Shown here: positions 26,177 through 38,212 of the stretch, piece by piece
How the letters are laid out: every line of letters starts with the position of its first letter
Position numbering within the stretch: the stretch's first letter is position 1
From: Penicillus capitatus
Taxonomy: Eukaryota; Chlorophyta
Direction of reading: 5' to 3'
Assembly: GCA_965649825.1 (NCBI GenBank)
Contig: OZ287707.1
Span: forward strand, 372,001-436,000
DNA: 64,000 nucleotides
Position numbers and translations under genes: made by a program
Notes under the pieces: model-generated
The model's input: only the letters and a program-made list of their open reading frames with translations
Database searches by the model: none
Told to the model about the DNA's origin: nothing

Positions 26177-26429
26177 CTAAGCAGCGATCCTCCGAGCTTC
26201 GTCGGGTGTCGTAAAGGCCTACGTTATGGACGACCTGATCCACACCCCAGAGAAGCAGTCCCGGTTTTCCTCCTGCCGAAAACGATCGAGGCGCTCCTGA
26301 AAGGTGGGGTATAGTGATGGTGCATATGGCACGAAGGCGCGCGTAATGTCTCGCTCAACTTCGTCGTGAGCCAGAGTGGCCGAAGGCGTCGAGGTCGAAG
26401 TGACGTTCGGTGCGCGAGAGGCTCGTCAT
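26177..26429 (-). CDS. Very small hypothetical protein (59 residues)
   Basis: The proposed exons 26405-26429, 26246-26358 and 26177-26218 are joined by 46- and 27-nt introns. All phases fit and there is one clean stop. The centre (ITRAFVPYAPSLYPTFQERL followed by DRFRQEENRDCFSG) is far more protein-like than the overlapping frames. This could be a small mitochondrial or structural protein, but I recognise no family. The 3' exon is the least certain part. Confidence 0.35.
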
Positions 26430-26855
26430 GCATGACGATAGCGTGAGAAGAGGACTGACGCCATTCTGGGTATTTAGACGGGAACTCTTCTGTTCTATCC
26501 GTCTAACTATGTAATTATACATTGCAGACGGAGTTTCCTAGCGCGGTTCGCCATCCGGTCCGAACTCTGCCGTTAGGTCGACTCTTACAGCCGAAAGTTT
26601 TACAACAAACAGACAATTGGTCAAAACACCAGACGTCCTCAACCTCTTATTCAGTCTGGGTGACGTGACTTCCCTGGGCAAGTGAGTCAGCACGTTGTTA
26701 GAACCATAGAAAAGGACCCTTTCGCGACCCAGGAATCCCCTCGATAAGAGCTCAAGCGCCCTTTTGACAGATGACTCATCATTACCAAGGCAGTAAATCG
26801 CCAATCAAGATCTGGGCGACAAGCCTGTCTGTTGTTTAGCGTTCTAACAGAAATC

Positions 26856-28356
26856 ATGAAAGCGTTCGGCGTTGTCGTGTGGGGTGCGACAGGTCTCACC
26901 GGAAAACGGTGTTGTCTGGAACTCGCAAAGAACTATCAAGTAGAGTGATACATATGGGCCATGAAGATAACGGTCGGTCCGTATGTGACGACGCAGGAGA
27001 AGGTGAAATGGGCTGTGGCTGGACGGAGTCGTGAAAAACTCGACGATCTGAAGACAGAGATTTCGCAGCTGCTCGGTCGCCAAGTGGTAAAGAGGTCCAC
27101 TGCTGTCCGTGTGATGAAATGAACGCCCGGACAGGAGATTCCGACGATCGTGGCGGACATCGCGGACCGATCTTCAATCGATGCGATGGTCCGTCAGGCT
27201 GACGTGGTGATTGCCTGTGCTGGGCCCTTTTCTAAGTACTCAGATGTCGTGGTGGAAGCGTGCGTTAAGGAAGGAACACATTTCCTTGATGTGACAGGTC
27301 TAGAATCTCTAACCGTCCACATCTGTAGGACATGCGTGCCGTCATAGGCGAAGTGGTATGGGTTAAGACCGTGCTCGATCGCTTTCATACAGAAGCGGAG
27401 AGCAAGGGTGTCAAAGTGGTGAATTTCTGTGGATTGGATAGCGTTCCGGCAGATATTGGAACGCATTTTCTCGTCGACTATGCCAAAAAGAGATACAATC
27501 GGAATCTATCTCGGGTGTTGGGATGCTATACCTCATACTTCCCAACGAGCATTCCGTTCAGCGGAGGCACACTCGCGACGATGATGCAGCTGAGCCAACA
27601 GAATGCAGCAGAGAAAAAGATAGAGGAGAACCTCTTTTGCCTCAATCCACCGGGCATCAGGTTCGCCTTCTTTAGAAATACCAACGATTCGAGAAACCAA
27701 TGGCGTGGAGGCCCAAGATAGAGTTGCCGGATCAATATAGTATGCGATATGATGACGAATTCGAAGTGTGGACGTCGCCTTTTATCATGCAGACCGTCAA
27801 CAAACGTGTCGTTCAAAGAAGCGCCGCCCTTCTGCCGACGATCTATGGCAACGACTTTGCTTATGCTGAATGCAGCAAAGAACGCAGTCGCTTTGCGAGC
27901 ATGATGTCCACTTTTGGGTTATTTATCCTGGGCTTTTGTCTTTTCTTCCCTCCTGTCCGAGGTCCGTCACATCATTCCCATTGACATCTCGGCTGAATAC
28001 CATTTGTTCTCTCAGGGTTGCTTTTTTGGTTGGGTGTCTTGCCGCGTCCTGGTCAGGGTCCATCTATCGAGGATGACGACAAGGCATGGTGGAAGTTGAC
28101 GCTTTACGGATCTGTTGCTCCTGACGAGGCTCAAAAATCACAAGTCGTCAAGGCGTGCATAGCAGATAGCTTTGGAGGGTATACCTCTACTGCTCGCATG
28201 GTCGTCGAGTGCGCCATGTGCCAAGTGCTCGAGAAGGAACGTCTCAAGGAGCCACCATTAAAGCAGGCAGGCGTGTTGACTCCTGCCGTTGCGTTTGGAG
28301 ATGTTCTGGTCCGTCGTCTCATAGACAGGGGCTTCAAAATCGAAACGCTGTCGTGA
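26856..28356 (+). CDS. Saccharopine dehydrogenase-like oxidoreductase (SCCPDH family)
   Basis: Six exons (26856-26939, 26997-27086, 27135-27297, 27348-27660, 27711-27961, 28016-28356) give 413 residues, matching the usual ~430 of the family. The Rossmann start VVVWGATGLTGKRCCLELA is at residues 6-24. It is followed by VIACAGPFSKYSDVVVEACV, GTHFLDVTGE and NFCGLDSVPADIGTHFLV. A hydrophobic segment near FGLFILGFCLFFPP may anchor it to a membrane. The family includes human SCCPDH and trans-acting enoyl reductases. The reaction here is unknown and need not be lysine metabolism. All introns are 48-57 nt GT-AG. Confidence 0.86.
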
Positions 28357-28422
28357 CATTGTGTGGTCGATGTGACGGTGAGGTGGATGTTTACGTGTTG
28401 AGAGAGACCTATTGGAAATCGA

Positions 28423-29320
28423 ATGGCAGGTGCAGGACCATCAACCGTTCTCGACATCGAGGCGCTGCCTCACGCACGACGCTTGCCAGAGAACTCGGCG
28501 ACCTCCTCTGCAAGTGCGCGACTCGCGACCCTGTGGGAGTTTTGGGCGTTTTCACGAAGCAGGTCCTTCGGCGGAGTCGTCGGTTGTCGATGCCGCATAT
28601 CATACTTTCGACTGTCGAATCTGTCTACAGACGGACAGAGTGTCAAAACTCGTGAGTCCCTGTGGATGCGATGGTACCCTTCAATACTGCCACTACAAAT
28701 GCCTTAAGGTTGGCTCCGTGAATGGACAGACACTTCCTGACCCACCCCCATCACAAATCCACTGTGTGTCAGGCTTGGGTCAAGGAAAGCAAAAAACTGA
28801 CCTGTGAGATCTGTGGCCAGACATATCAGAAAGAAATCTGCGATCGTCTAGCACCCGTCGCTGCACGGGCAGAGCGCCACGATCAAGAACACAGGTATGA
28901 TGGAGCCACAGACACCGCCGCCATAAGATTCGATGGTGTGATATGACAGAGACGCAGTTTTAGCGGCTCAGATCCGCGTCATTGCCGATGCGCAGAGTGA
29001 AGGCGGGTCCAACACTGCCGATCGGTGTCATCTCTCACTCTATTTCTTTATCTTCATCACACTCCTCTACGCTATTCTTTTCGTCACGAAAGGAGAAACC
29101 TTGGGCCCATGGGCAGTACGATCACATACAGTGATGGCGTCCTTCTCCGTGCGATCTGTCTTGTCATGTAGGATAAGGTTTTCCGCGTTCTGAACATTGT
29201 GGTGCCGTTCTACATCATCTGGTGCGTCTCATTGAATGACAAGAGTCAAGAAATGACCGATCAACTGTGTTCAGGAGATTGATTTTGTTCCTGAATCGCT
29301 ATCGCAGTGAACATGTGTAA
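28423..29320 (+). CDS. RING-CH (MARCH-like) membrane E3 ubiquitin ligase
   Basis: Six exons (28423-28513, 28563-28708, 28773-28894, 28950-29115, 29172-29221, 29275-29320) give 206 residues. The C4HC3 RING-CH domain runs from FDCRICLQT through SPCGCDGTLQYCHYKCL and on to KKLTCEICGQTYQ. All eight metal ligands are present, with the KCL/AWV junction spliced across a 64-nt intron. Two C-terminal hydrophobic helices follow (YFFIFITLLYAILFV and LNIVVPFYIIW). MARCH proteins ubiquitinate membrane proteins. The target is unknown. Confidence 0.85.
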
Positions 29321-29742
29321 AATCCGAAGGATTCTGCTTCGAATGTTGCCAGTGCATACATCCATTGTCATCTAAACACACAAAGGATATGGCCTTCGCT
29401 TTTTTTTGTGTCTTTCTTTGAATGATCACAGGACATGCTTATTTTCAGTCGATAGGTTTTGGTACGACAAACGAATGACCCCGTCAGTTAGCGACTATGG
29501 ATCTTGTGTTGTTGTTGTTGTTCAGAACGCTATTCCAGAAATCCTTACCCAAAAAGCAAGGGTCCTCAGATGAAAACCAGAAAACCACAATCCTCAACTA
29601 CCATGTACATCTCCAGTTTCGTTTTTTTGAAGCTGCGGTTCTGATTTCTACATTGCACAGACAGACATGAATGCCTGTCAAGCATGCTTGTTTTTTGACG
29701 AGATGACGGCGCCCATCCGACAATACGATGTGTGTATTCTCC
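29321..29742. other. Intergenic region, T-rich
   Basis: Several T runs and a GTT repeat near 29500-29520 are present. No gene is seen. A 14-15 nt motif (atccgacaatacg) at about 29715 recurs at about 29821 inside the next predicted exon. Confidence 0.35.
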
Positions 29743-30249
29743 ATGACATCCCTTATGTTTTCAATAGACCTACCTCAGTACGTGTTTGATTTTCCCGAGA
29801 CTGAGATGCCAACACCTCCGATCCGACAATACGCGTGGACTGCCGTCACACAGACGAAGGCTCTGCCTATCTATGGGCAGTGCTCATCTAACCGCATCGC
29901 ATCTCCTTTAGGCAGATCGAAACTATCTTTTCGATGAGAAGCGGACGCATGATCGATAACACTTGCTGGTTTCGCGCCGAACACAACAGTTGATAGAATG
30001 TCGTACCCAATGCAGATCCGAACTCTGCGAGACACATATCTTCGGTCGATGCAGTGTGATCTATCCGTCAGTCCTCAACACACACGCGTTCCCTTTTCCC
30101 TCTCTTGTCTATTCCTTCCGCATCGTGACCGTGATGTCCTCCATTGAGGTGTCAATCTCTATCCCTATATTCAGCTACCGCACCGTATCGTCTGTGTATT
30201 CGAATCTGATCCCATACAATGTGACCTGCCGTCCAGGAAGCGTGAGTAG
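29743..30249 (+). CDS. Hypothetical small protein (tentative)
   Basis: Exons 29743-29879, 29912-29988, 30016-30053 and 30175-30249 keep one frame to a TAG and give 108 residues. They contain DLPQYVFDFPETEMPTPPIR and RMIDNTCWFRAEHNPNSARH. Two of the introns would be only 32 and 27 nt, and one is 121 nt. No family is recognised. The model rests on codon-like composition and splice phases alone. Confidence 0.3.
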
Positions 30250-30567
30250 TGATGGAGGTACGCCAATGCAAAGGGCGACGATGCATCATGCGTCTGCATA
30301 GGACGCTGGTGTACCGCGACAGCTTTTTGCGAAACCCTCAAGCCAGACGCCGCGCCGTCCGTTTGACAACCACCATATCCGTCACCGTTTCTCCCGATAT
30401 CGTATCCGAACAGACAATCGTATTGGGCGGAGCCCGCAGCGGTACGGACGCGCGTTCGGATCTTTTTCATCCTTCCCGGCGATTTATTTCGTCCGGAGCA
30501 CCATACGTCAAATCATTTCCCCCCGTCCGTTCCGCATCGCCGACAGGCGCCATCGAATCCCGGCGCG

Positions 30568-32685
30568 ATGTTGCAGCGCTTTCACGTTCCGCGCGGATTC
30601 TCCGTCCTCTTCTGGATCTTTCTGTTCGTTATTGGTGTCGTAACCGGACTCATTGCATTTGCCACAGGGTTTTCCGTGTCGTTATGTCTCTACACGTTGA
30701 CCAAAGAAGTCGTCTCCATCTTCGTGTCCGACGACAACCTCCAGATCGGCAGGTTGTTTCTCTTCATTGTCCTCAACCTTATCGCTGCTTTGCTATCCGC
30801 AACCCTCGTCCTCTATGTCTCCCCTCTTGCTGCCGGCTCTGGTATACCTAACATGTATGCCTATCTCAATGGTGTTGAGATGCCGGAGTTCTTGAACATA
30901 CGCGTGGCGTTGGCCAAAGTCCCCGGGAGTATTCTGGCCGTCGCCGGCGGATTATGCATCGGCAAAGAAGGGCCAATGCTCCATGTTGGATCTATCGTGG
31001 CTACGTGGTTAGGCAACACAAAGCTGTTTAAGAGTCTCCGAGGTTCCCGAGAACAGGATCCTCTGACAAACGAACGCTATGCACTGGAACTCGTGGCCTG
31101 TGGCGTGGCGGCAGGTTTGGCTGCGGGGTTTTCGGCTCCAGTCGGAGGACTGCTCTTTGCTTTGGAGATGTCAACACGATGGCGTAGTGAATTGACAGCA
31201 CGGACACTCTTTGCCTGCGCCGTTGTCGCACTCGTCACTCAGGCGTGCAAAGATGTGGAAGGCAAATCCACGATGTTTAAGTATGGGTCTTTGCTTTTCT
31301 TTCGAGATGAACTCGATTTTCCGGAGCCTTATGCTCAAATCCCTCTCATGGCCATTCTGGGTGTGTTGGGTGGTTTTGTGGGGTGCATGTACGTCACCAT
31401 GAACATAAGGTTGGGGATGAAACGACGCAGCTATTTGCGCAATCCCAAACTGCGCTATCTGGAACTGGCTGCGATCGGATTGCTGACGACAGGACTTCGC
31501 CTTGTCCTACCTCTTTTGGGAGACTGTCGAAAATGCATGGATTGTGATGACGTGTCAGGTGACGATGACGATTGTCACTGTGCACCTGGAGCACCAGACC
31601 TACAGGATTTTTCACTGTATGGCTGTGACAAAACAACAGAATTCAACGATCTGGGAGTGTTTATGTTTAATCCGCAAGGTTATGTGGTAAAGGCACTGTT
31701 CGCTACGCCCTCTTCTGCCTTTAGTGGCTTCAGTCTATTTTGGCTTTTTCTTTTTAATTATTCTCTTTCGATTCTGACATACGGTGCGGCCATTCCAGCA
31801 GGACTCTTTACTCCATCGCTTATTACGGGAGGTGCATTGGGTCAGTTGTTTGCATTTGTGGTGAACAGAATCTTCGATGTCTGCAACCTTAGTTGGAGAC
31901 TACACGGAGGATTCTACGCCCTCTTGGGTGCGGCTTCTGTACTTGGTGGCCTCTTCAGATTTTCTGTGAGCTTCAGCGTCATCTTGGCAGAACTGACGGG
32001 TGCCGAAGATCAACTGCCGTTTCTGATGCTGGTTCTGATCATTGCCAAGGGTGTCGGCGATCGGTTCAATCAGAGTATGCTGAACCATCTCTGCATTCTT
32101 CTGCGCCTGCCCTACATTGGTGGTCATCCAGAATCGACCATTCGACGACAGCAACTGACGGCTGAGAATGTGATGGATGATGAATATCCAAAAGTCTGCC
32201 AAGAAGAAGATGTGTCCGAGCTGAAGCGCTTTCTGCAAGATACCCGTTACTCTGCATTTCCAGTTCTGGAGATGCCCAAAGACGGTGACGAATCGACAGC
32301 CAATTACGTTGGAATGATTACGGCCGACGGCATCGCTAACGCCATTCGTGATGATGAGGCACAGAACCACGGCTCTGGCTCAGCGAGCAGACGGATCTCT
32401 TTGACAAACTATATCTGTCGTCCTCTCGTTATTTCGCCTGACATGAGCCTCATCAGCGTACATAGACTGTTTACGACGACTGGATTGCAGTACTTGCCCG
32501 TCATGGAATCGTACGGTCCATTGAGCGGTGTGATTACACGTCGTCAGTTACTGAAGCAGCAGAATAAGAACCTTCATCGGGATATTCAGCCTTTTCGATT
32601 GTCTTTCCGCAACACCAGGACCATGGAACGCGACCGCACGACCGAGGAAACAACAACATTATTAGTGAAAGATGCGTCATCTTAG
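30568..32685 (+). CDS. CLC-family chloride channel / Cl-/H+ exchanger with CBS pair
   Basis: A single uninterrupted exon of 705 residues. Canonical CLC selectivity motifs are present: AAGSGIPNMYAYLNG, the gating-glutamate motif GKEGPMLHVGS, SAPVGGLLFALEMSTRW and IPAGLFTPSLITGGALGQ. About twelve hydrophobic helices precede a cytosolic tail. The tail has two CBS-like units (about residues 530-600 and 620-670) which in this family bind nucleotides. A gating glutamate plus organellar-type sequence favours an anion/proton exchanger of an internal membrane, but this is inference. Its TAG stop overlaps the stop codon of the convergent RsmG gene. An upstream non-coding or short coding exon is possible. 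Confidence 0.96.
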   Translation: MLQRFHVPRGFSVLFWIFLFVIGVVTGLIAFATGFSVSLCLYTLTKEVVSIFVSDDNLQIGRLFLFIVLNLIAALLSATLVLYVSPLAAGSGIPNMYAYLNGVEMPEFLNIRVALAKVPGSILAVAGGLCIGKEGPMLHVGSIVATWLGNTKLFKSLRGSREQDPLTNERYALELVACGVAAGLAAGFSAPVGGLLFALEMSTRWRSELTARTLFACAVVALVTQACKDVEGKSTMFKYGSLLFFRDELDFPEPYAQIPLMAILGVLGGFVGCMYVTMNIRLGMKRRSYLRNPKLRYLELAAIGLLTTGLRLVLPLLGDCRKCMDCDDVSGDDDDCHCAPGAPDLQDFSLYGCDKTTEFNDLGVFMFNPQGYVVKALFATPSSAFSGFSLFWLFLFNYSLSILTYGAAIPAGLFTPSLITGGALGQLFAFVVNRIFDVCNLSWRLHGGFYALLGAASVLGGLFRFSVSFSVILAELTGAEDQLPFLMLVLIIAKGVGDRFNQSMLNHLCILLRLPYIGGHPESTIRRQQLTAENVMDDEYPKVCQEEDVSELKRFLQDTRYSAFPVLEMPKDGDESTANYVGMITADGIANAIRDDEAQNHGSGSASRRISLTNYICRPLVISPDMSLISVHRLFTTTGLQYLPVMESYGPLSGVITRRQLLKQQNKNLHRDIQPFRLSFRNTRTMERDRTTEETTTLLVKDASS

Positions 32686-33827
32686 AGAGGGCGCTTGGCT
32701 GGTATGCCAGTCTTCCGTGGGTATTTTACTGGACTCGCCGTAGATTTTTCTATTACGACTGCCGTTCTTTGTCCAAGTCTTCCAAAAGAGTCCACATTGG
32801 ATATTGGTTTTAGAGAACCGCCAAGCAGCTCGAGAGCCGGTTGTGCTGTGAGAACTTCATTCTAAAAACAACGACATCAAAAACATGCAATGTGATGCGG
32901 CATGGGTTTTTTCTAGTCCTGCTCCATCGCCTACCTCGGCGTCTGGGCCCTTCGGAGCAACGAACAGGCCATATTGCTTTAAAAACGGAAGGCAGTATTC
33001 GGAAGTGATACGCAAGTTTCCAACCCCGCGAGCAACGGCCACGTCAAACCGCTACGATAGCGCACGAATCCAACCTGGACAGCAATCATCGAGAACAGAA
33101 CCTCTCGATAGCGTCGATCATGTGCAATCTCTTCGCAACGACCCCTTAACACTTCGACATTATCCAATCCTACATGACGCGTCGACAGCGATCGATGCCG
33201 ATCGAGAGGTGCGATCAGAAATCTACGGCATCGTTCGATGGCTTGAGCGATGAAGATGGACTTTTTCTCGACCGCTTCGATGCAGAGCACCTTCAGTGCG
33301 ACTCAATCGATCGATACCCATCCATTCCCAACAGAATGATATCACACTTTCCAGTTCGGCATAAGGATACCGAAGACGATTCCAGGGATCCCAGCCCCGC
33401 TACCCACATCGACGACATGCAGGATATCTCTGCCATCGAAGTGCGAATCGATCAATGGGATCAACGCCGCGCTATCGTTGACGATCTGCTCGACGCATTC
33501 CTCGAATTGCTTGAGCCCTACATCGCCAACCGTTGTCGCAGCGGCACGTCGTCGGGCAGCGAAACCTGTCAGGTTGAATTTCGCATTCTCTGCAAGGAGA
33601 AATCGCAAATAGGTGTCGATGCACCGACGTTGGTCGTCTAGCAGGTCGTCGTACTTCAACGCCTCGGTCTCTACACGATCTCTCCTGACGATTCCGTACG
33701 TTTTTCTTCCGCTGTGTCGTCCATTGAAGTGCCTGCGTTTGGCTATTGAATCGAGCGTAACGCGGCGGCCGACGTAGCCGACGTGGCACTGCTCTGTTGT
33801 CTGTGAGGTATGTGCTAATGGTCGCAT
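32682..33827 (-). CDS. rsmG: 16S rRNA (guanine-N7) methyltransferase, RsmG/GidB family, probably organellar
   Basis: Five exons (33348-33827, 33227-33290, 33102-33169, 32935-33051, 32682-32861) give 302 residues. The SAM-binding motif HVVDVGSGAGIPGIVFGIL is followed by LCIEAVEKKSIF, VEVLRGRCEEIA, FDVAVARGVGNL and the C-terminal ending VKYPRKTGIPAKRPL, which is diagnostic of RsmG. The bacterial enzyme makes m7G527 in 16S rRNA. A eukaryotic nuclear copy with an 80-residue basic leader most likely serves plastid or mitochondrial ribosomes. The last coding exon runs into the CLC gene: TAA (32682-32684) and TAG (32683-32685, other strand) overlap. Confidence 0.92.
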
Positions 33828-33880
33828 GATGCTTACGCGAAGATGTGGCTCAGCTTCCGTTTGTCTGACAGTGCTTTCGT

Positions 33881-34288
33881 ATGCTCGATGGTATAATCAA
33901 CTTTACCCGCATGTCGGATTCAAATAACCCTCGCAACGACTACGGCTCAAACGGAGATACCTCGGACTTTACAGAAGCCGTTCTGGTTTACACCTGCTTT
34001 ACGGCAGCTGTTATTTTACTTGTCTGCTGCATTTGCCGACTTCCTGCTTTTGTCTACTATATGAGACACCGAGGAGAGCGTTTACGAGAGTTCCGTGAAG
34101 GGAGAGCCACTCTTCAACAAGACCCCATCGAAATTAAACAAGAAATCGCCGCGGCTATTTTTCTGAACCCCACAGGAAGTGTGACGCTGGGAACCCTCGC
34201 TAAAGATAGCGACACGCAAATTCAGTTGTGTGAAAGAGGGGAAGCCATCTTGGAGAGTGGACAAGAGGGAGGAAGACCATCTGCCTAA
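33881..34288 (+). CDS. Small single-pass membrane protein
   Basis: An open frame of 135 residues, with a second in-frame ATG at 33911 (MSDSNN). One transmembrane segment (VLVYTCFTAAVILLVCCICR) is followed by a basic juxtamembrane RHRGERLREFREGR and a soluble tail. It starts 54 nt from the RsmG start on the other strand. No family is recognised. Introns cannot be excluded. Confidence 0.5.
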   Translation: MLDGIINFTRMSDSNNPRNDYGSNGDTSDFTEAVLVYTCFTAAVILLVCCICRLPAFVYYMRHRGERLREFREGRATLQQDPIEIKQEIAAAIFLNPTGSVTLGTLAKDSDTQIQLCERGEAILESGQEGGRPSA

Positions 34289-34593
34289 TCCACCCATCAT
34301 GCACACATGACGTCTTTCGACGTCCATCACCGTTATCACCGGCATCTTGTTTTCGTAAGGACAATCAATGCCATCCATGATTATCTTAGCAGCAGCGTTT
34401 TGTTTCGATTTCGCTGCCATCGGCGGCTGAAGCCACTGTAAATTGATCGAAGTCATTAGCACGATGTAGCTTGCTGCTGATAGTAACCGACAGTGGTTGT
34501 GAGGCACCGCGTGTTCTTTGTTAAAGTGCGTCGATTCACCGACGCCTCGCCGTGGATATACTAAGTGAATGTTATTGAGCGACGAAAAAGTCC

Positions 34594-37500
34594 ATGCGTC
34601 GCAAACCGGCGGCAAGTGAATGCCTCGGGTGTTCTGCCGCGTTATCGCGCGTGCCAACGATTTTTATCGTTTTCTTTCTCTGGGGAGCGCCTGCGGTACG
34701 AGGAACAGACTACGCATTGACGGTCACCACTGCCGAAGCACTGCACGAAGCATTTCTCAACAACAACGTGACGCTTATCTACCTTGGCCAAGACATCTCT
34801 CTCAGCAGAAACGCATGGGGCGAAGGGGCTGAAAATGCATCGGGGCACAGTATTACCGTTGAGCGCAATCTCACTCTGACGTCACATCCTTCTCTCAACG
34901 CACCGGCTGTGCTTTATCTCGACTATGTGCAACATGGTGTTTTGGCTGGAACGAATGTCTATCTGAGGATCAACGGTGTCGTCATGACCGGTGTCAGTCA
35001 GGACGCGAGGAATCTCTTCTTCGTGCCATTCTTTCAGTTTCAAAGCGGCGGTACCATCTACCTCGAGAACTCGCAGTTTCAAATGGCCATCGATCCGGAG
35101 AACCTGTGGCCACTCGATGCTTACCCAGCGAAGATGAACACCACAGCACGGCCAACGGGCTACGAACACTGGCCAGTCGAATCATACGTCATCGACCAGA
35201 AGGATTGTGAACTGAACGCATTGCGAGAAACAAAGTGTGACGAAGGTGCTATCTGGGTTGCCTCTCTGTCAGCACGCCTCACCATCTTCGATCAGCATGA
35301 AGATCCCATCGGAAAAGCGGCTTTCTTGGCAGAGAACGTGCTGATCGTGGCCGAGGCTGTTGGAGATGCAGAACCTGTTGAGCACAAAACCGCTGTCGTC
35401 TCGACAGCCATGCAATTCAAGAAGGCACTTCAGAATCCACTGATTACCGAGATTCAGATCGAGAAAGATATTCGACTCTCCAAGAGAGTGTTTTCTCCTT
35501 CGATTCGCACGCCCATCACTCGGAATCTGACCATTAAGTCCTCTCCTCGCCTACACCGACATGCTGTGATTGACCTTGACTACCTGCAAAGCGCCATTGT
35601 GGCCGGAGAAGATATCCACGTGACATTACAAGACCTAAATCTCACACGCGTTTCGAAAGACCCACGAAACTATGAGCTGGTGCCATTTTTCTCCCTGCTG
35701 CCAGGAGCAATGTATTTGTACAGAAATATCACCTCGGAGATGGCTCTATCTCCGGTGGAGTTTTATCCGCTGAAACAACTAGCATTCCAATTGTATGGCG
35801 GCGATGTGCCTCCCAGCTATGGGAATATCAGCAACTCTGTCGAAGCCGTTTCGTCTAAATGGTGTGCCAGACATGGCCATATTCGCTGTCCGGATGGAGC
35901 ACTGTACATCAAGCGTGGCATTCGAAGATTACGAGTTCTAGACGTGGCCAATCAAGATGTCCTTGGCGAAGGATTTGTGGATATACAGGAGAGTCTGATA
36001 AAAATCATCGACATCACAAAGAACGGTAGATATCTTTTGAGTGATGGATTGGTCACTCTTCTCAACCCTCTATTGTGCGACCTTGTAGATCTGAATACAT
36101 TAACGCAGCCTTATGCAAATCCGAAAGAAACAGAGGAGAAGTCGCACGCAGGGGGAAAGAAAGCCAATCTTCAAGAAACGGATTCGGCATCCGAAGAAGA
36201 ACACGAAAGAAAGAGTTTTGGATTTGTCGGCGGCTTCGATCCATGGATATTAATCTATGCCCTCATCGCCGCCGCCATGGTTTTGGGCGTCTGCCTCTTT
36301 GTCATGATCCATCGCCGAAGAAGAGACCAAAAAAGCATACAGAACAACCGACATCCTGTACGTGCCTCACATCTTCCTCTACCTGCAGATCCGGCCGTCC
36401 GTGTGATATGAACAGGTCAAAAGATCTGAGTCGTTTACAGCCGAAGACGACGGAAGGAATGCGCATCAGAAAATTGCGCAACAGCTGCTCGGCGACGTGA
36501 AGCTTGGGACACTGCTCGGATGCGGGAGCTTTGGCCGTGTCTACAAAGCCATGTGGTCGGGTGCTCAGGTTTGAAGACAGCGACCGCTGTTGGGTGGCAT
36601 CCCTTGATCCCTGTTCGGATCTAGGTGGCTGTAAAGACGATACTGCATCAAGAAGATGCGGCAGAAGTTGAACAGGAGGCACAGTTCAGTATCAGTTTAC
36701 GTCATCCAAATGTCGTTCAGACGTTCCACTATGCCGTTCGTACAGCTGACATCTCTGCGCCGACGCCCAAGGGAGAAGACAAAGAATCGGCGGTGGTGAA
36801 CATTGACTGCCAGGCAAGGTGTTCTCCAGCAGTTCCCATCGACAATGGCATGAATATCCCTTCGAGTTGGATGAAGACATCGAACGGGGGAGAGATGTTC
36901 AAAAACAATGTCGCCACAGGTTCAGGACAGAGCTCAGCTATCCGAACAGATAACCCCAGTCGTGACTTTACGGAAGAACGGTGGATGGAGATGTGGTTGA
37001 TTCAAGAGTACTGCAATCTAGGAAGCCTTGGCAAGCAAAATCATCTGAGGGTTAATGATCAGCCGTCTGCATGGGGTAGCAGATACCCCGGAATGCAGGC
37101 CATTATCGACACATGCAAGGATATTTCACGTGGAATGAAGTATCTTCATGACAACGGCATCGTACATGGAGATCTGAAATGCGATAACGTACTTCTACAG
37201 AGCAGTCATGTAGAGCCTAAGGGATTCACAGCAAAAGTCGCCGACTTCGGTCCGTGATCATCGCCTTCCTTCTGTCGAAAGCCAGGCACCTGTGCATGTA
37301 GGATTGAGTCGGAAACTGGGTCCATCAACGCATCTGTCAACCAAGAGTTTTGGGACAATTACACACATGCCTCCCGAGCTTCTCCTGGAGGGTCATCTGT
37401 CGTCGAAGGTATTTTGATAGCGTTTGTTCTACGCATGGCGGCGCTGAGAGGGCTGTGCTTGGCTGTGTAGGTGGATGTCTACTCTTTTGGTGTCATCATG

Positions 37501-37809
37501 TGGGAGCTCGTCACGGGCAGGCAGCCATTTCGGGAGCTGAGATATGCAGAGGTCATGCGTGCCATCGTCGTTGATAATAAACGCCCGACCTTTGATCCGG
37601 ATACGCAAGAAGAGTATGTCGTTTTGGCACAGCGCTGTTGGGATCGAGATCCTTCAAAACGGCCGTCCTTTGAGTCTGTTCTCATCGAGTTGGACAAAAT
37701 GTGCGTCGATGCCGTCGAAGCCTCTTCCTTCGATAGCAGTGCTGGCTCATGGGCAGGAGAATCCGACGATGATGAATCTCCGGCAGGCAATAAGAAATTT
37801 TCTACGTGA
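34594..37809 (+). CDS. Receptor-like TKL protein kinase with duplicated ectodomain
   Basis: Five exons (34594-36357, 36416-36568, 36625-37249, 37302-37408, 37471-37809) give 995 residues. A signal peptide ends near VRG at residue 36. The ectodomain is two ~240-residue repeats, each containing an NLT(L/I) motif, then LDY, then VPFF, and a late Cys pair with GA(I/L). One transmembrane helix (WILIYALIAAAMVLGVCLFV) follows. The kinase has glycine loop GCGSFGRV, VAVKTI, HGDLKCDNVLL, DFG, GTITHMPPELL and DVYSFGVIMWELVTG. It is therefore catalytically complete, with HGDLK in place of HRDLK. The THMPPE activation segment is typical of algal TKL kinases. The ligand is unknown. Confidence 0.92.
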
Positions 37810-38212
37810 ATCGGAGAACAGGGCATAACCATCTCTCCCTGTCCGAGGCGTCAGTGCTCGGCTGCAAGGAAACACATGTGCTTGGCAGGCAGCAGGCTGT
37901 TGGTTGGTTGGTATTAGTACATCGCAATGGCGCTTCTGATTTATGCTCCAGAACAAAGGATTTTACAAATAAGCATCTATATCGTCCATCCGTTTGAGAA
38001 TTTCATTTCTGTGGCAGTTGTGCTGATCTGTTTGTGAACTGACCGCTCCACAATTCTTTTCAGGTCATTGACCTGCTAGCTAACGGAGACCGCACATCAA
38101 TGATTGATCTGCCAATTGCCAGCCAATATTAACTCTTCAGTAGAGTGGCTACAGCTCAGACATGACCAAATAAATGATGTAAACCTTGTGGTTTCCTACC
38201 TTTTGACTCTCG
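37810..38212. other. Intergenic region between convergent genes
   Basis: No gene-like frame is seen. It presumably holds the 3' ends of the kinase and of the CS-domain gene. Confidence 0.4.

Noticed and set aside
34082-34657. 191-codon minus-strand frame between the small membrane protein and the receptor kinase
   Set aside because: It overlaps both neighbours, has no family features and lacks codon-like composition.
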